From positions 511,891-575,890 of the forward strand of contig NZ_JAEAMR010000022.1 in the NCBI RefSeq assembly GCF_015999245.1: a stretch of DNA of 64,000 nt, given 5' to 3'. The stretch comes from Streptomyces sp. AV19. GTDB taxonomy: Bacteria; Actinomycetota; Actinomycetes; Streptomycetales; Streptomycetaceae. Made by a program: the position numbers and the translations under genes. This document shows positions 24,650 to 33,841 of the stretch, one piece after another. The notes below the pieces were generated by a model, which worked only from the letters and a program-made list of their open reading frames with translations, did no database searches and had not been told where the DNA came from. Position 1 is the first letter of the stretch; each line of letters starts with the position of its first letter.

Positions 24650-26701
24650 CTACTTCTTCGTGGCGGCCTTTTCCTTGCGGGGCTGCGCGACGGGGCCGCG
24701 GCGCACCGCGCCCGGGGCGTTCCACTCGGCGCGCTTGCGGGCGCGGCGGCGGGCGGCCTCGGAGGAGTCGAGCTGCCAGGGGACGGAGGTCACCATGACA
24801 CCCGGCGTGAAGAGCAGGCGGCCCTTGAGGCGCAGGGCGCTCTGGTTGTGCAGCAGGTGCTCGTACCAGTGGCCGACCACGTACTCGGGGATGTAGACGC
24901 TGACCACGTCACGCGGGCTCTCCTTGCGGAGCGACTTCACGTAGTCGATCACCGGCCGGGTGATCTCGCGGTACGGCGAGTCGAGGATCTTCAGCGGGAC
25001 GTCGACGCCCCGGTTGTGCCACTCCTCGCGCAGCGCCTTGGTCTCGGCCGGGTCGACGCTGATGCTCAGGGCCTCCAGCGTGTCCGAGCGCATCAGCTTG
25101 GCGTAGCCGAGGGCGCGCAGGGTCGGCTTGTGGACCTTGGAGACCAGCACGATGGAGTGCACCCGGGAGGGCCGTACGGCGTGCTCGCCCGGCTCCTCGG
25201 CGAGGGCGATCTCCTCGGCGACCCGGTCGTAGTGGCGGCGGATCGCGGTCATGGTGGCGTAGAAGATCACCATGCCGAGCAGGGCGACCCAGGCGCCGTG
25301 GGTGAACTTCGTCAGCAGCACGACGACGAGGACCAGGCCGGTGAGGAAGCCGCCGAAGGTGTTGATCGCCCGGGAGCGGATCATGTGGCGGCGCTTGGCC
25401 GGGTCGGTCTCGGTCGCCAGGTGGCGGTTCCAGTGCCGGACCATGCCGATCTGGCTGAGGGTGAAGGAGACGAAGACGCCGACGATGTACAGCTGGATCA
25501 GCTTGGTGGAGTCGGCCCCGTAGATGTAGACCAGCACCGCCGCGGCGCCGGCCAGCAGCACGATGCCGTTGGAGAAGGCGAGCCGGTCGCCGCGGGTGTG
25601 CAGCTGGCGCGGCAGGTAGCGGTCCTGGGCGAGGATCGAGCCGAGCAGCGGGAAGCCGTTGTAGGCGGTGTTCGCGGCCAGGAAGAGGACGAGCGCGGTG
25701 GCGGCGGCGAGCAGGATGAAGAGGAACGATCCGTTGCCGAAGACCGCCTCGGCCACCTGTGAGATGACCGGGTTCTGGGTGTAGCCGTCGCCGACCGGCA
25801 CGCCGTTCTTGAGCAGGTCGGTGGCCGGGTTCTCGGCCATCCGGACCTTGGTGACCATGGCCAGGCCGATGATGCCGCAGAACATGGTGACGGCCAGGCC
25901 GCCCATCAGGGCCAGCGTGGTGGCGGCGTTCTTCGACTTCGGCTTGCGGAAGGCGGGGACGCCGTTGCTGATCGCCTCGACGCCGGTGAGCGCGGCGCAG
26001 CCGGAGGAGAAGGCCCGCAGCAGCAGGAAGACCAGCGCGAAGCCGGCGAGGCCCTGGTGCTCGGCGTGGATGGTGTAGTCGGCGGTGGGGGCCTTCATGC
26101 TGTCGCCCGCGACCAGGCCGCGGTAGGCACCCCAGGCGATCATCAGGAAGACGCCGCCGACGAACACGTACGTGGGGATCGCGAAGAGCTTGCCCGACTC
26201 CTTGACGCCGCGCAGGTTCATCAGGGTGAGCAGCACGATCACCACGACGGCGCAGATGGTCTTGTGCTCGATGATGAACGGCACGGCCGAGCCGAGGTTC
26301 TCGATGCCGGAGGAGATCGAGACCGCGACGGTCAGGACGTAGTCGACGAGCAGGGCGCTGGCGACGGTGAGGCCGGCCTTGGGGCCGAGGTTGGTGGTGG
26401 CGACCTCGTAGTCGCCGCCGCCGCTGGGGTAGGCGTGGACGTTCTGGCGGTACGAGGCGACCACCGTGAACATCAGCACGACGACCGCGACGGCGATCCA
26501 CGGGCTGAACTTGTAGGCCGACACGCCGGCCACGGAGAGGACGAGGAGCACTTCGCCCGGCGCGTACGCCACCGAGGAGAGCGGGTCGGACGCGAAGACG
26601 GGGAGTGCGATGCGCTTGGGAAGAAGGGTTTCTCCCAGCTTGTCGCTGCGCAGCGCCTGCCCGATGAGGATCCGTTTCGGCAGGTCGGTCAGTTTGGACA
26701 C
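24650..26701 (-). CDS. APC-superfamily amino acid/potassium permease
   Basis: 683 aa from GTG 26701; a longer frame exists but family members begin SKLTDxPKRIL. About twelve hydrophobic spans between residues 45 and 480, with the unwound-helix motif SVAYAPGEVLL near the start and GGGDYEVA; then a ~190-aa cytoplasmic tail. Transports an amino acid or cation; the substrate is not readable. Downstream in the same direction, 85 bp away, is the RNA methyltransferase. The next minus-strand gene upstream is a P450. A promoter placed for a leaderless mRNA is noted separately. Confidence 0.88.
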   Translation of the reverse strand: MSKLTDLPKRILIGQALRSDKLGETLLPKRIALPVFASDPLSSVAYAPGEVLLVLSVAGVSAYKFSPWIAVAVVVLMFTVVASYRQNVHAYPSGGGDYEVATTNLGPKAGLTVASALLVDYVLTVAVSISSGIENLGSAVPFIIEHKTICAVVVIVLLTLMNLRGVKESGKLFAIPTYVFVGGVFLMIAWGAYRGLVAGDSMKAPTADYTIHAEHQGLAGFALVFLLLRAFSSGCAALTGVEAISNGVPAFRKPKSKNAATTLALMGGLAVTMFCGIIGLAMVTKVRMAENPATDLLKNGVPVGDGYTQNPVISQVAEAVFGNGSFLFILLAAATALVLFLAANTAYNGFPLLGSILAQDRYLPRQLHTRGDRLAFSNGIVLLAGAAAVLVYIYGADSTKLIQLYIVGVFVSFTLSQIGMVRHWNRHLATETDPAKRRHMIRSRAINTFGGFLTGLVLVVVLLTKFTHGAWVALLGMVIFYATMTAIRRHYDRVAEEIALAEEPGEHAVRPSRVHSIVLVSKVHKPTLRALGYAKLMRSDTLEALSISVDPAETKALREEWHNRGVDVPLKILDSPYREITRPVIDYVKSLRKESPRDVVSVYIPEYVVGHWYEHLLHNQSALRLKGRLLFTPGVMVTSVPWQLDSSEAARRRARKRAEWNAPGAVRRGPVAQPRKEKAATKK

Positions 26702-26708
26702 GCAGAGG

Positions 26709-26714
26709 ATCGTA
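26709..26714 (-). promoter_or_regulatory. Candidate -10 element for leaderless transcription of the APC permease
   Basis: TACGAT on the minus strand ends 7 nt before the GTG start, placing the transcription start at or next to the initiation codon; no ribosome site precedes the GTG. Leaderless mRNAs are common in Streptomyces. No clear -35. Confidence 0.35.
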
Positions 26715-26806
26715 AGGGTTCGGTATTGACCGCGCCCACCCGCCACCCACCAGTAACGGAAATCGGATTCCGGGCGATCACCGGTTCCGGTGGGTGACGG
26801 CAGAGG

Positions 26807-28048
26807 TCACAGGTGCAGGTGTGCCGGGAGGGACCGGTGGCCGTTGGAGATGAAGGAATCGACCGGCTCCAGCAGCTCCGGGGCGACCGCGAGGGTCAGT
26901 TCGGGGAACCGCTCGAAGAGCGCTGGCAGGGCGACGGCCGCCTCCAGCCGGGCCAGCGGGGCGCCGATGCAGAAGTGGACGCCATGGCCGAAGGCGAGGT
27001 GTTCCTTAGTGGCACGTGTCACGTCGAAGACGTCGGGACGGGTGCCCTCGCCGTACCGCTCCGGGTCGCGGCCGGCGGCCGCGTAGGCCGCGAGGATCGC
27101 GTCGCCCTTGCGGAGGGTGACGCCGCCGTCGAGCTCGATGTCCTCCACGGCGTAGCGCAGCGGCAGGTTGGCGACGGGCGTCTGGACGCGGAGGGTCTCC
27201 TCGACGACGTCGTCCCAGCCGGCCTTCCCCGCGCGGACCAGGGCGAGCTGCTCGGGATGGGTGAGCAGGGCGTGGATGGCGTTGTCGAGGAGGTTGACGG
27301 TGGTCTCGTGGCCGGCGCTGATCACCAGCAGCAGGGTGTCGAGGAGTTCCTGCTCGCTGAGCCGGGTGTCGCCCTCGTCGTCGCGCGCGGCGATCAGGGC
27401 GCTGGTCAGGTCGTCGCCGGGCTCGGCGCGCTTGGCGGCGACGAGTTCGCCCAGCAGCCGGTACATCTCGGTGTAGGTCGCGGTGACCTCCTCGGGGTCG
27501 GCCGAGGTGTGGAAGATCGAGTCGACGCAGCGGCGCAGGCCGGCGCGCAGTTCCTCGTCCCCGACGCCCATCAGCTCGCAGATGACCTGGATGGGCAGCG
27601 GGTAGGCGTAGCCCTCGCGGAGGTCCACGGTGGCGCCGGGGCCGTGCGTGGCGAGGCCGTCGAGGAGCTCCGCGGTGATCTTCTCGATGCGGGGGCGCAT
27701 GCCGGCGGTGCGGCGCGCGGTGAGGGCCTTGGCGACGAGGCCGCGCAGCCGGCGGTGGTCACTGCCGTAGGCGGTGAACATGTTCTGCACCGCGACCCAG
27801 GTGAACAGCGGCCACTCCGGGGAGATCTCGCCGTTGATCCAGGCGGGCCAGTGCCGGCGCGGGTCCTTGGAGACGCGGGGGTCGGTGAGCAGGCGCTTGA
27901 GCAGCGCCTGGGAGCTCACCGCCCATGCCACCACGCCACCAGGGAGCTCCACGGGGGTCGCCGGCCCGCGGGAGCGGACGCGGGCGGCCTCGCCGTGGAC
28001 GTCCCGGCCGGAGGGGTCGATCCGGAGGGGCGGGAGGGAAGGTTCCAT
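26807..28048 (-). CDS. Cytochrome P450, CYP154-like
   Basis: 413 aa from the ATG at 28048, with GGAGA upstream. I-helix oxygen-binding SAGHETTVNLLDNA, K-helix EETLR (intact ExxR), and heme loop FGHGVHFCIGAPLARLE. Soluble class I bacterial P450, needing a ferredoxin and reductase supplied elsewhere. It is the last gene after cvnABCD and a CYP157-like P450, the arrangement known from S. coelicolor conservons. Substrate unknown. Its first 133 nt overlap the 3' end of the upstream P450 frame. Confidence 0.92.
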   Translation of the reverse strand: MEPSLPPLRIDPSGRDVHGEAARVRSRGPATPVELPGGVVAWAVSSQALLKRLLTDPRVSKDPRRHWPAWINGEISPEWPLFTWVAVQNMFTAYGSDHRRLRGLVAKALTARRTAGMRPRIEKITAELLDGLATHGPGATVDLREGYAYPLPIQVICELMGVGDEELRAGLRRCVDSIFHTSADPEEVTATYTEMYRLLGELVAAKRAEPGDDLTSALIAARDDEGDTRLSEQELLDTLLLVISAGHETTVNLLDNAIHALLTHPEQLALVRAGKAGWDDVVEETLRVQTPVANLPLRYAVEDIELDGGVTLRKGDAILAAYAAAGRDPERYGEGTRPDVFDVTRATKEHLAFGHGVHFCIGAPLARLEAAVALPALFERFPELTLAVAPELLEPVDSFISNGHRSLPAHLHL

Positions 28049-29391
28049 CGGCTGTCTCCAGGGGTCTCGGCGGGGGGCTCGACGGGTGTCCCGGCGGGTG
28101 TTTCGGCGGGGAGTCCGGCAGCGCGCGCGGCGGCCGGTTCCGGCGCCCGCGCGGGGACGGGCTGCGGCGGGAAGCGGACGGGCAGCGCGGTCAGCGCGCG
28201 GTGGAAGGGGCCGGGCCGCCACACCAACCGGTCGTCGGGTACGGCCAGTTCGAGGTCGGGGAGCCGGTCCAGGAGCCGCTCGACGGCGACGGAGGCGATG
28301 AGCCGGGCGGGGTCCTTGGCCGGGCAGTGGTGGGGGCCGGCGCTCCAGGCGAGGTGGGCGCGGTTGCCGGTGCGCTGCCCCGAGTGCCGCTCGGGGCGCA
28401 GCGCGGGGTCGGTGTTGGCGGCGGCGAAGCTGACGACGACGGGGTCACCCGCGCGCAGCCGCACGCCCGCGAAGTCCAGGTCGGCCGTGGGGTAGTGGAC
28501 GCCGTAGTTGGCCATCGGCGGGTCGAGCCACAGGACTTCGTCGAGCGCGTCGTCCACGGGCATGCTGCCGCCGGCCAGATCGCCCGCGAAACGGTCGTCG
28601 CACAGCAGCAGGCGCAGCGCCCCGGCGACGAGGTTCTGCTGTGGCTCGGTGCCCGCGCCCATGAGGACGACGATCTGGTGGATCATCTCCTCGTCGGTGA
28701 GCCGGGCCGGGTGGGCCATCAGCCAGGAGGTCATGTCGGCGCCGGGCTGCCGCCGTTTGATGCCGATGAGTTCGGTGAGGGTGGTGTAGACGAGGGTGTT
28801 GGCGCGTTCGGCGTCGACGCCGTCGAAGATGCCGGACATGCCCTCGACGAGGCGGTCGCCGAGCTCGGGCGGGCAGCCGAAGAGCTGGTTGAAGACGAGC
28901 AGCGGCAGGACCTTGGCGTAGGAACCGAGCAGGTCGGCCTCGCCGAGCGCGGTGAAGCGGTCGATGAGGGTGTCGGCGCTGCGCTCGACGTAGCCGCGCA
29001 GGGCGTTGGGGTCGATGCGCTCCAGGCTGTCGGTGACCGCGCCGCGCAGCCTGCGGTGCTGCTCGCCGTCGGTGAACAGGCAGTTGGGCCGGTAGGCCAT
29101 CATCGGCACGACGGGGTTGTCCGGCGCGATGCGGCCCTCCGCCAGGTCGCGCCAGCGCCGCGGGTCCTTGGCGAACGTGCCGGGGCTGCGCAGCACTTCG
29201 AGGGCGGCACGGTAGTCGGTGACCAGGTGCGCCGGTACGCCGGGGGCGAGTTCGACGGGCACGACGGGCCCGTGGGCGCGCAGCCGCCGGTAGACGGCGT
29301 GCGGGTCGGCGGCGAACTCCGGTCCGTGCAGCGCGGTCGCGCCCCGGTGGGCGGGGCACTGCCCGGTGCCCGGGGCGGGGCGGTGGTTCAC
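27916..29391 (-). CDS. Cytochrome P450, CYP157-like, lacking the ExxR motif
   Basis: 491 aa from GTG 29391, overlapping the cvnD stop (GTGA). I-helix VLMGAGTEPQQNLVAG; the K-helix reads EVLW, so the conserved Arg is replaced by Trp, a documented oddity of CYP157; heme loop AWSAGPHHCPAKD keeps the Cys ligand. After the expected end (ALPVRFPP) the frame continues ~90 residues of Pro/Ala-rich tail and overlaps the next gene by 133 nt, which is long and suggests stop-codon loss or a real disordered tail. Role probably linked to the conservon. Confidence 0.88.
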   Translation of the reverse strand: MNHRPAPGTGQCPAHRGATALHGPEFAADPHAVYRRLRAHGPVVPVELAPGVPAHLVTDYRAALEVLRSPGTFAKDPRRWRDLAEGRIAPDNPVVPMMAYRPNCLFTDGEQHRRLRGAVTDSLERIDPNALRGYVERSADTLIDRFTALGEADLLGSYAKVLPLLVFNQLFGCPPELGDRLVEGMSGIFDGVDAERANTLVYTTLTELIGIKRRQPGADMTSWLMAHPARLTDEEMIHQIVVLMGAGTEPQQNLVAGALRLLLCDDRFAGDLAGGSMPVDDALDEVLWLDPPMANYGVHYPTADLDFAGVRLRAGDPVVVSFAAANTDPALRPERHSGQRTGNRAHLAWSAGPHHCPAKDPARLIASVAVERLLDRLPDLELAVPDDRLVWRPGPFHRALTALPVRFPPQPVPARAPEPAAARAAGLPAETPAGTPVEPPAETPGDSRWNLPSRPSGSTPPAGTSTARPPASAPAGRRPPWSSLVAWWHGR

Positions 29392-30041
29392 ACGGGCTCC
29401 CGGGTGATGGTGCGGGTGTGGAGCAGGTGGTCCACGAGGGTGATCAGGGCGCGGGTGGCGGAGCGGCGGTCCCGGGCGTCGCAGGTGACCAGCGGGGTCT
29501 CGGGGAGCAGGTCCAGGGCCTCGCGGATCTCCTCCTCGGGGTGCGCGGGGGCGTCGTCGAAGTGGTTGACGGCGACCGCGTACGGCAGGTCGTGCTCCTC
29601 CAGCAGGCCCATGACGTCGAAGGACTGCTCCAGCCGCCGGGTGTCGGCCAGGACGACCGCGCCGAGGGCGCCCTGGGTCATGTCCAGCCACAGCCGGGTG
29701 AACCGCTGCTGGCCGGGGGCTCCGAAGAGGTAGAGGACGAGGCCGTCGTTGATGGTGATGCGGCCGAAGTCCATGGCGACGGTGGTGGTCGTCTTGCCGG
29801 CGGTGCCGGCCAGGTCGTCCAGGTGCGCGCCGGCCTGGGTCATCGTCTCCTCGGTGCGCAGCGGCCGGATCTCGGAGAGGGCCCCGACGAACGTGGTCTT
29901 GCCCACCCCGAAGTGACCGACGACGAGCACCTTCGCGGCGGTGCGCACGGTCCGTGGCAGGTAGACGCCGCTGTCGTGTGCGCCGCCGTCGCGGACGCCG
30001 CTGTCACGGACGCCGCCGTCACAGGCGAGCGCGGAGTCCAT
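29388..30041 (-). CDS. cvnD: Conservon GTPase (CvnD-like)
   Basis: 217-aa small GTPase of the MglA-like class. P-loop GHFGVGKTTF at ~42-51, switch segment FGAPGQQRF (G3 DxxG equivalent replaced), and NHFD (G4). The N-terminus carries short Asp/Gly/Val repeats (GVRD, GAHD, DSGV) not needed for the fold. In conservons the GTPase is thought to work with CvnA, B and C at the membrane like a signalling complex. Overlaps cvnC by 23 nt. Confidence 0.93.
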   Translation of the reverse strand: MDSALACDGGVRDSGVRDGGAHDSGVYLPRTVRTAAKVLVVGHFGVGKTTFVGALSEIRPLRTEETMTQAGAHLDDLAGTAGKTTTTVAMDFGRITINDGLVLYLFGAPGQQRFTRLWLDMTQGALGAVVLADTRRLEQSFDVMGLLEEHDLPYAVAVNHFDDAPAHPEEEIREALDLLPETPLVTCDARDRRSATRALITLVDHLLHTRTITREPV

Positions 30042-30381
30042 CGAGCACCTCCTGGAGGATCTGGGCCTCGGGCAGCTGGGCCGAGGGGATGGGGGCCCGG
30101 GTGGCGAGGTGGCCGCTGTCCACCAGATCGCCGAGGAGCACCTTGGTGACGCTGACCGGAAGGCCGAGGTGGCCGGCGATCTCGGCGACGGAGAGGGCGC
30201 CGCCGAGGCAGAGCTCCATCATGCGGCGCTTCTCCGGGCTGAGTCCGGCCAGCGGCCGGTCGCTGTGCGCCATGACCAGGGTGACCAGGTCGAAGGTGTT
30301 GCGCGTGGGGTGGGACCGGCCGTCCGTGACGACGTACGGCCTGACGAGTCCCCGCTCGCGCCGCGGCGTCGCCGGGGTCAT
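30019..30381 (-). CDS. cvnC: DUF742 conservon protein (CvnC-like)
   Basis: 120 aa, winged-helix-like DUF742: RPYVVTDGRSHPTR, HSDRPLAGLSPEKR, then SVAEIAGHLGLPVSVTKVLLGDL (helix-turn-helix-like) and a C-terminal ILQEVLDGLRARL. Coupled to cvnB by ATGA (30378-30381). Confidence 0.92.
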   Translation of the reverse strand: MTPATPRRERGLVRPYVVTDGRSHPTRNTFDLVTLVMAHSDRPLAGLSPEKRRMMELCLGGALSVAEIAGHLGLPVSVTKVLLGDLVDSGHLATRAPIPSAQLPEAQILQEVLDGLRARL

Positions 30382-30815
30382 GCCGGACTGCCCGGGCCCT
30401 GCCAGCCGGTGTCCTGCCGCGGCGGGGTGCTCAGTTCCTTGCCGAGGCCCGCGACGGTCTTCTGCATGCGGAAGGTGACGGCCTCCATGTCGACGTTCTC
30501 GGTGGCCGAGACGGCGAGGTAGGCGCCGGGTCCGGCGGCGATGAGGAAGACGTAGCCGTGGGCGAACTCGATGAGGGTCTGCCGCCAGGGGGTGTCGCGG
30601 GGGGCGGGGTGGGTGCAGAAGTCGGCCGTGGAGCGGCTGATCGACTGGAGGCCGGAGAGCGCGGCGGCCTGGCGTTCGGCCTCGTCCCGGGCGATGCCGG
30701 CGGAGTGGGCGCGCAGCATGCCGTCGGCGGAGAGCAGGATCGCGTGGCGGGCCTCGGGGATCTTGACGACCTCGTCCAGCATCCACGCCAGGTCGTTGTT
30801 CAGGTGGTCGTTCAC
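30378..30815 (-). CDS. cvnB: Roadblock/LC7 conservon protein (CvnB-like)
   Basis: 145 aa from GTG 30815. Roadblock fold: LNNDLAWMLDEVVKIPEARHAILLSADGML, FCTHPA, then YVFLIAAGPGAYLAVSA. Such proteins regulate the partner GTPase (MglB-like). Overlaps cvnA (GTGA) and cvnC (ATGA). Confidence 0.93.
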   Translation of the reverse strand: MNDHLNNDLAWMLDEVVKIPEARHAILLSADGMLRAHSAGIARDEAERQAAALSGLQSISRSTADFCTHPAPRDTPWRQTLIEFAHGYVFLIAAGPGAYLAVSATENVDMEAVTFRMQKTVAGLGKELSTPPRQDTGWQGPGSPA

Positions 30816-32689
30816 GCGGAGGGGTTCCCTTCGTCTTCTGCGGGGGCCGGGAGCGGGCCGGGGAGCGGGGTGCCGGACGCGGGGGTGCGTCCGGAGCGGG
30901 TGCCGCGGGCGAACGCGCCCATGCGGCGGGCGGTCTCCTCGGGCGACCGCTCCGCGGGAGCGGGCGCCTCGGCGGCGGGCGTCGCGGCGGTCGGCCGGGG
31001 AGCGGGGTGGCCCGCGGACCCGGGGCGGCGCCGGCGGCGCTTGGGCAGACCGCCGGCGGTGGTGGCGCGGGGCGGCTCGGGCGCGGGGTGGCCTGCCGGC
31101 CCGGGTACGGGCTCGGGGGCGGCCCCGGCCGGATCCGCCGCCGACGCGAGGTGGTCCGCCGGGCCTGGCCCGGGTGCGGGGACGGCCCCGGACGGCTCCG
31201 GTGCCGAGGCCGGCTGCGCTGCCGGCGCGGGCGCGGGACGGTCCGCCGGGTAGGCGGCGGACGGCCCGGTGGGCTCCGCAGCCGGGTGACCCGACGGCGC
31301 GGACCCGGACGGCCTCCGGGCCTGATACCAGGCCGGGGTGGTCCCGGACGGTCCGTCCACCGGATGGCCGGCCCACGGGGACGCGGAGGCGGCCTCGTCC
31401 GGCTCCCAGGCCGACCGGTCCGACGGGGCGGCGGACGGCCCGGGCGCGGGACGACCCGCCGTCCCCGGCCGGGCGGGCCACTCCGGCGCGGGCGCCTGAC
31501 GGCCCGTCGGTTCGCCGGACGGCGCGAACGGCTCCGGCGCCTGGCGGCCCGCCGGACGGGCGGGCACCCCAGGGGCCCCCGGGCCCGCCGGCGAGGCGGA
31601 CGGCGGCGTCCGGTGCGTCCCTCCGCTCCGCGGAGCCGCCGTGCGCCCCGGCGCCGCCAGCGGCACCGTCCCGGGCCCGTCGAGGTCCAAGTGGTTCAGC
31701 AGCGCGACGGGCAGGAACAGGACGGCCCGCACACCGCCGTACGGCGAGCGGGTGTCCACGGAGACGCTGAAGCCGTAGCGGGCGGCGAGCGCCCCGATGA
31801 CGGGGAAGCCGAACTGCGGCGGGTCGCCGAGCCGGGAGACGTCCACGCCCCGGCGGCCGGACAGCAGCGCGACGGCCCGTTCCACCTCCTCGCGGTCCAT
31901 GCCCACGCCGGCGTCGTCGATGACGACGCACGCGCCGTTGTGCACCGGCTGGAGGCTGACCTCGACGGTGGTGTTGGGCTGCGAGTGGCGGGCGGCGTTG
32001 TCGAGGAGCTCGGCGACGGCGAGCACGACGGGCTCCACCGCGCGGCTGACGACGGCGAGCGTCTCACCGGCCGGGCCGTGCACCCGGACGCGGCGGTAGT
32101 CGCGGATCCGGGACGTGGCGCCGCGCACGACGTCGGTCAGCGGCGAGGCGACGCGCTGCCGGCCGGGCCACGAGCCGCAGAGCACGCCGATGGCCTGGGC
32201 GCGGCGGCCGAACTGGGAGTTGGTGTGGTCGATCTCCAGCAGGTCGCGCAGCACTTCGGGGTCGTCGTGCCGGTCCTGCATGGTGGAGATGGCCAGTTGC
32301 TGCTCATGCGCGAGGCCCTGGAGGGCGCGCATGGAGGCCCGCAGCGCCGCCTTGGCGGACTGGTCGGCACGCACCTGGGCCTTGTCCACGGCCCGGGCGA
32401 AGTGGTCCATCACGGCCTGGAGGCTGTGGGCGAACGCGGTGCCGGCGAGCCGGTCGTCGAGGATGCCGGGCAGCGGCACGGCGGTGTCCGCCGAGTCCGT
32501 GACGGCCGGCAGCCGCACGTCGACCAGACGGGCGGCCTCCTCGTCGCGCGCCCGCACGCTCTCCTCCAGCGCGGCGGCGCGGGCCCGCAGCGCGGCGGCG
32601 ATCCGGCGCTGGCGCACCAGCAGGACCACCGCGGCGACCAGTGCCACGGCCAGGCACCAGATCCCCGCTCCCGATATGTGATGTGACAT
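30812..32689 (-). CDS. cvnA: Conservon sensor histidine-kinase-like protein (CvnA-like)
   Basis: 625 aa from the ATG at 32689, with AGAGGA upstream. One transmembrane helix (residues ~7-24), a helical linker, and a HATPase domain with N-box LLDNAARHSQP and G-box DDAGVGM; no clear phospho-acceptor His region. From about residue 370 the protein is a long Pro/Ala/Gly-rich tail of repeated APxGxP-type segments, probably disordered. First gene of the cvnABCD-P450-P450 operon. Confidence 0.92.
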   Translation of the reverse strand: MSHHISGAGIWCLAVALVAAVVLLVRQRRIAAALRARAAALEESVRARDEEAARLVDVRLPAVTDSADTAVPLPGILDDRLAGTAFAHSLQAVMDHFARAVDKAQVRADQSAKAALRASMRALQGLAHEQQLAISTMQDRHDDPEVLRDLLEIDHTNSQFGRRAQAIGVLCGSWPGRQRVASPLTDVVRGATSRIRDYRRVRVHGPAGETLAVVSRAVEPVVLAVAELLDNAARHSQPNTTVEVSLQPVHNGACVVIDDAGVGMDREEVERAVALLSGRRGVDVSRLGDPPQFGFPVIGALAARYGFSVSVDTRSPYGGVRAVLFLPVALLNHLDLDGPGTVPLAAPGRTAAPRSGGTHRTPPSASPAGPGAPGVPARPAGRQAPEPFAPSGEPTGRQAPAPEWPARPGTAGRPAPGPSAAPSDRSAWEPDEAASASPWAGHPVDGPSGTTPAWYQARRPSGSAPSGHPAAEPTGPSAAYPADRPAPAPAAQPASAPEPSGAVPAPGPGPADHLASAADPAGAAPEPVPGPAGHPAPEPPRATTAGGLPKRRRRRPGSAGHPAPRPTAATPAAEAPAPAERSPEETARRMGAFARGTRSGRTPASGTPLPGPLPAPAEDEGNPSA

Positions 32690-32957
32690 CAATTCCTCTT
32701 GGACGCCGGTTCGTGCGGGCGGCGGGACGGGGTCGCTGCGTCCTGACGTCCCGTCCAAAAGCGGAATACGCGGATCATCCAACCACACCCGTGACCCTGC
32801 ATCCGTTCTCGTTCTCGAATACCGAACAAACAAGCGCCTCCTGTCCGCCCATGCCGGGGCGAGCAGGAGGCGACAGGGGGTTTTCGGTCGGCATTCGGCC
32901 GGATTCCGGCCGGGATCCGGCCCGAACGGCGTCCGGGAAGGACGAGCTGACCTGCCG

Positions 32958-33572
32958 TCAGGCGGAGAGGCCGATCTTCAGGGCGGTGGCGATCCCGGTG
33001 GCCCGGCGGGCCTGGTAGGCGACCGCGGCGAGGTTGTCGGGGTGCACGTTGCCCGGCTGGTTGTGGGTCACGCTGCTCGCGCCGTACGGGTTGCCGTTGG
33101 CCTTCTCGAACTGGACCGGGTCGGTGAAACCGGGCGGCACGATGATCGCGCCCCAGTGGTAGAAGGTGTTGTTCAGCGCCAGGATGGTGGATTCCTGGCC
33201 GCCGTGCGCGTTGTTGGTCGAGGTGAAGGACGAGACGACCTTGTTGGTCAGCTTGCCCTGGAACCAGATCCCGCCGGTCGTGTCCAGGAACTGCTTGAGC
33301 TGGGCGGCCGGCAGACCGAAGCGGGTGGGCGTGCCGAAGAGGATCGCGTCGGCCCAGACCAGGTCGTCCAGTGTGGCCTCGGGCACGTCCTCGGTGGCCG
33401 CCGCGTGGGCCGCCCAGGCCTCGTTGGCCTCGACGGCGCTCTTCGGGGCGAGCTCGGCGACCTTGCGGAGGCGCACCTCGGCACCGGCCTTCTCGGCCTC
33501 GGCCGCGGCGGCCTCCGCCATCTTGTGGATGTTGCCGGTGGACGAGTAGTAGATGACGGCGACGTTGGTCAT
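32958..33572 (-). CDS. wrbA: NAD(P)H:quinone oxidoreductase, WrbA type
   Basis: 204-aa flavodoxin-fold FMN enzyme that reduces quinones by two electrons. YYSSTGNIHKMAEA is the FMN phosphate loop; GTPTRFGLPAAQLKQFLD and the SSFTSTNNAHGGQESTIL region are family-typical. Start ATG 33572 with AAGGAG upstream. Three 9-bp repeats lie just upstream, suggesting a redox or MarR/HxlR-type operator. Confidence 0.94.
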   Translation of the reverse strand: MTNVAVIYYSSTGNIHKMAEAAAAEAEKAGAEVRLRKVAELAPKSAVEANEAWAAHAAATEDVPEATLDDLVWADAILFGTPTRFGLPAAQLKQFLDTTGGIWFQGKLTNKVVSSFTSTNNAHGGQESTILALNNTFYHWGAIIVPPGFTDPVQFEKANGNPYGASSVTHNQPGNVHPDNLAAVAYQARRATGIATALKIGLSA

Positions 33573-33591
33573 GGCCGAGCGGACTCCTTGA

Positions 33592-33618
33592 TGTCGAAGG
33601 TGTCGAAGGTGTCGAACC
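33592..33618. repeat. Three 9-bp direct repeats in the wrbA promoter region
   Basis: TGTCGAAGG at 33592-33600 and 33601-33609, TGTCGAACC at 33610-33618, 20-46 bp upstream of the wrbA ATG. Possible operator array. Confidence 0.5.
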
Positions 33619-33841
33619 GGTCGAGCGGTGTCGGCACATGGTGAGGGGTTACCGTGCGAACGGCCAAGCCGGGGCCCGCAGTCAGTCAACTCGCCGCTTC
33701 CCGGAGCACGTCCGGATTCCGGACCCCGAAGGCCCCCGAATGTGACGAAGTAGGGCAGGGCCGTTCGACGCCGGGGCGCTCCCTTCCTAATGTGCGTGCT
33801 GCGGTTGGGTGTTCCGTGTTGTGGGAGAAGGGGACGCGTCC

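Noticed and set aside
32689..32957. Inverted GGCCGG-type repeats downstream of wrbA
   Set aside because: Short, GC-trivial arms; too weak to call a terminator.
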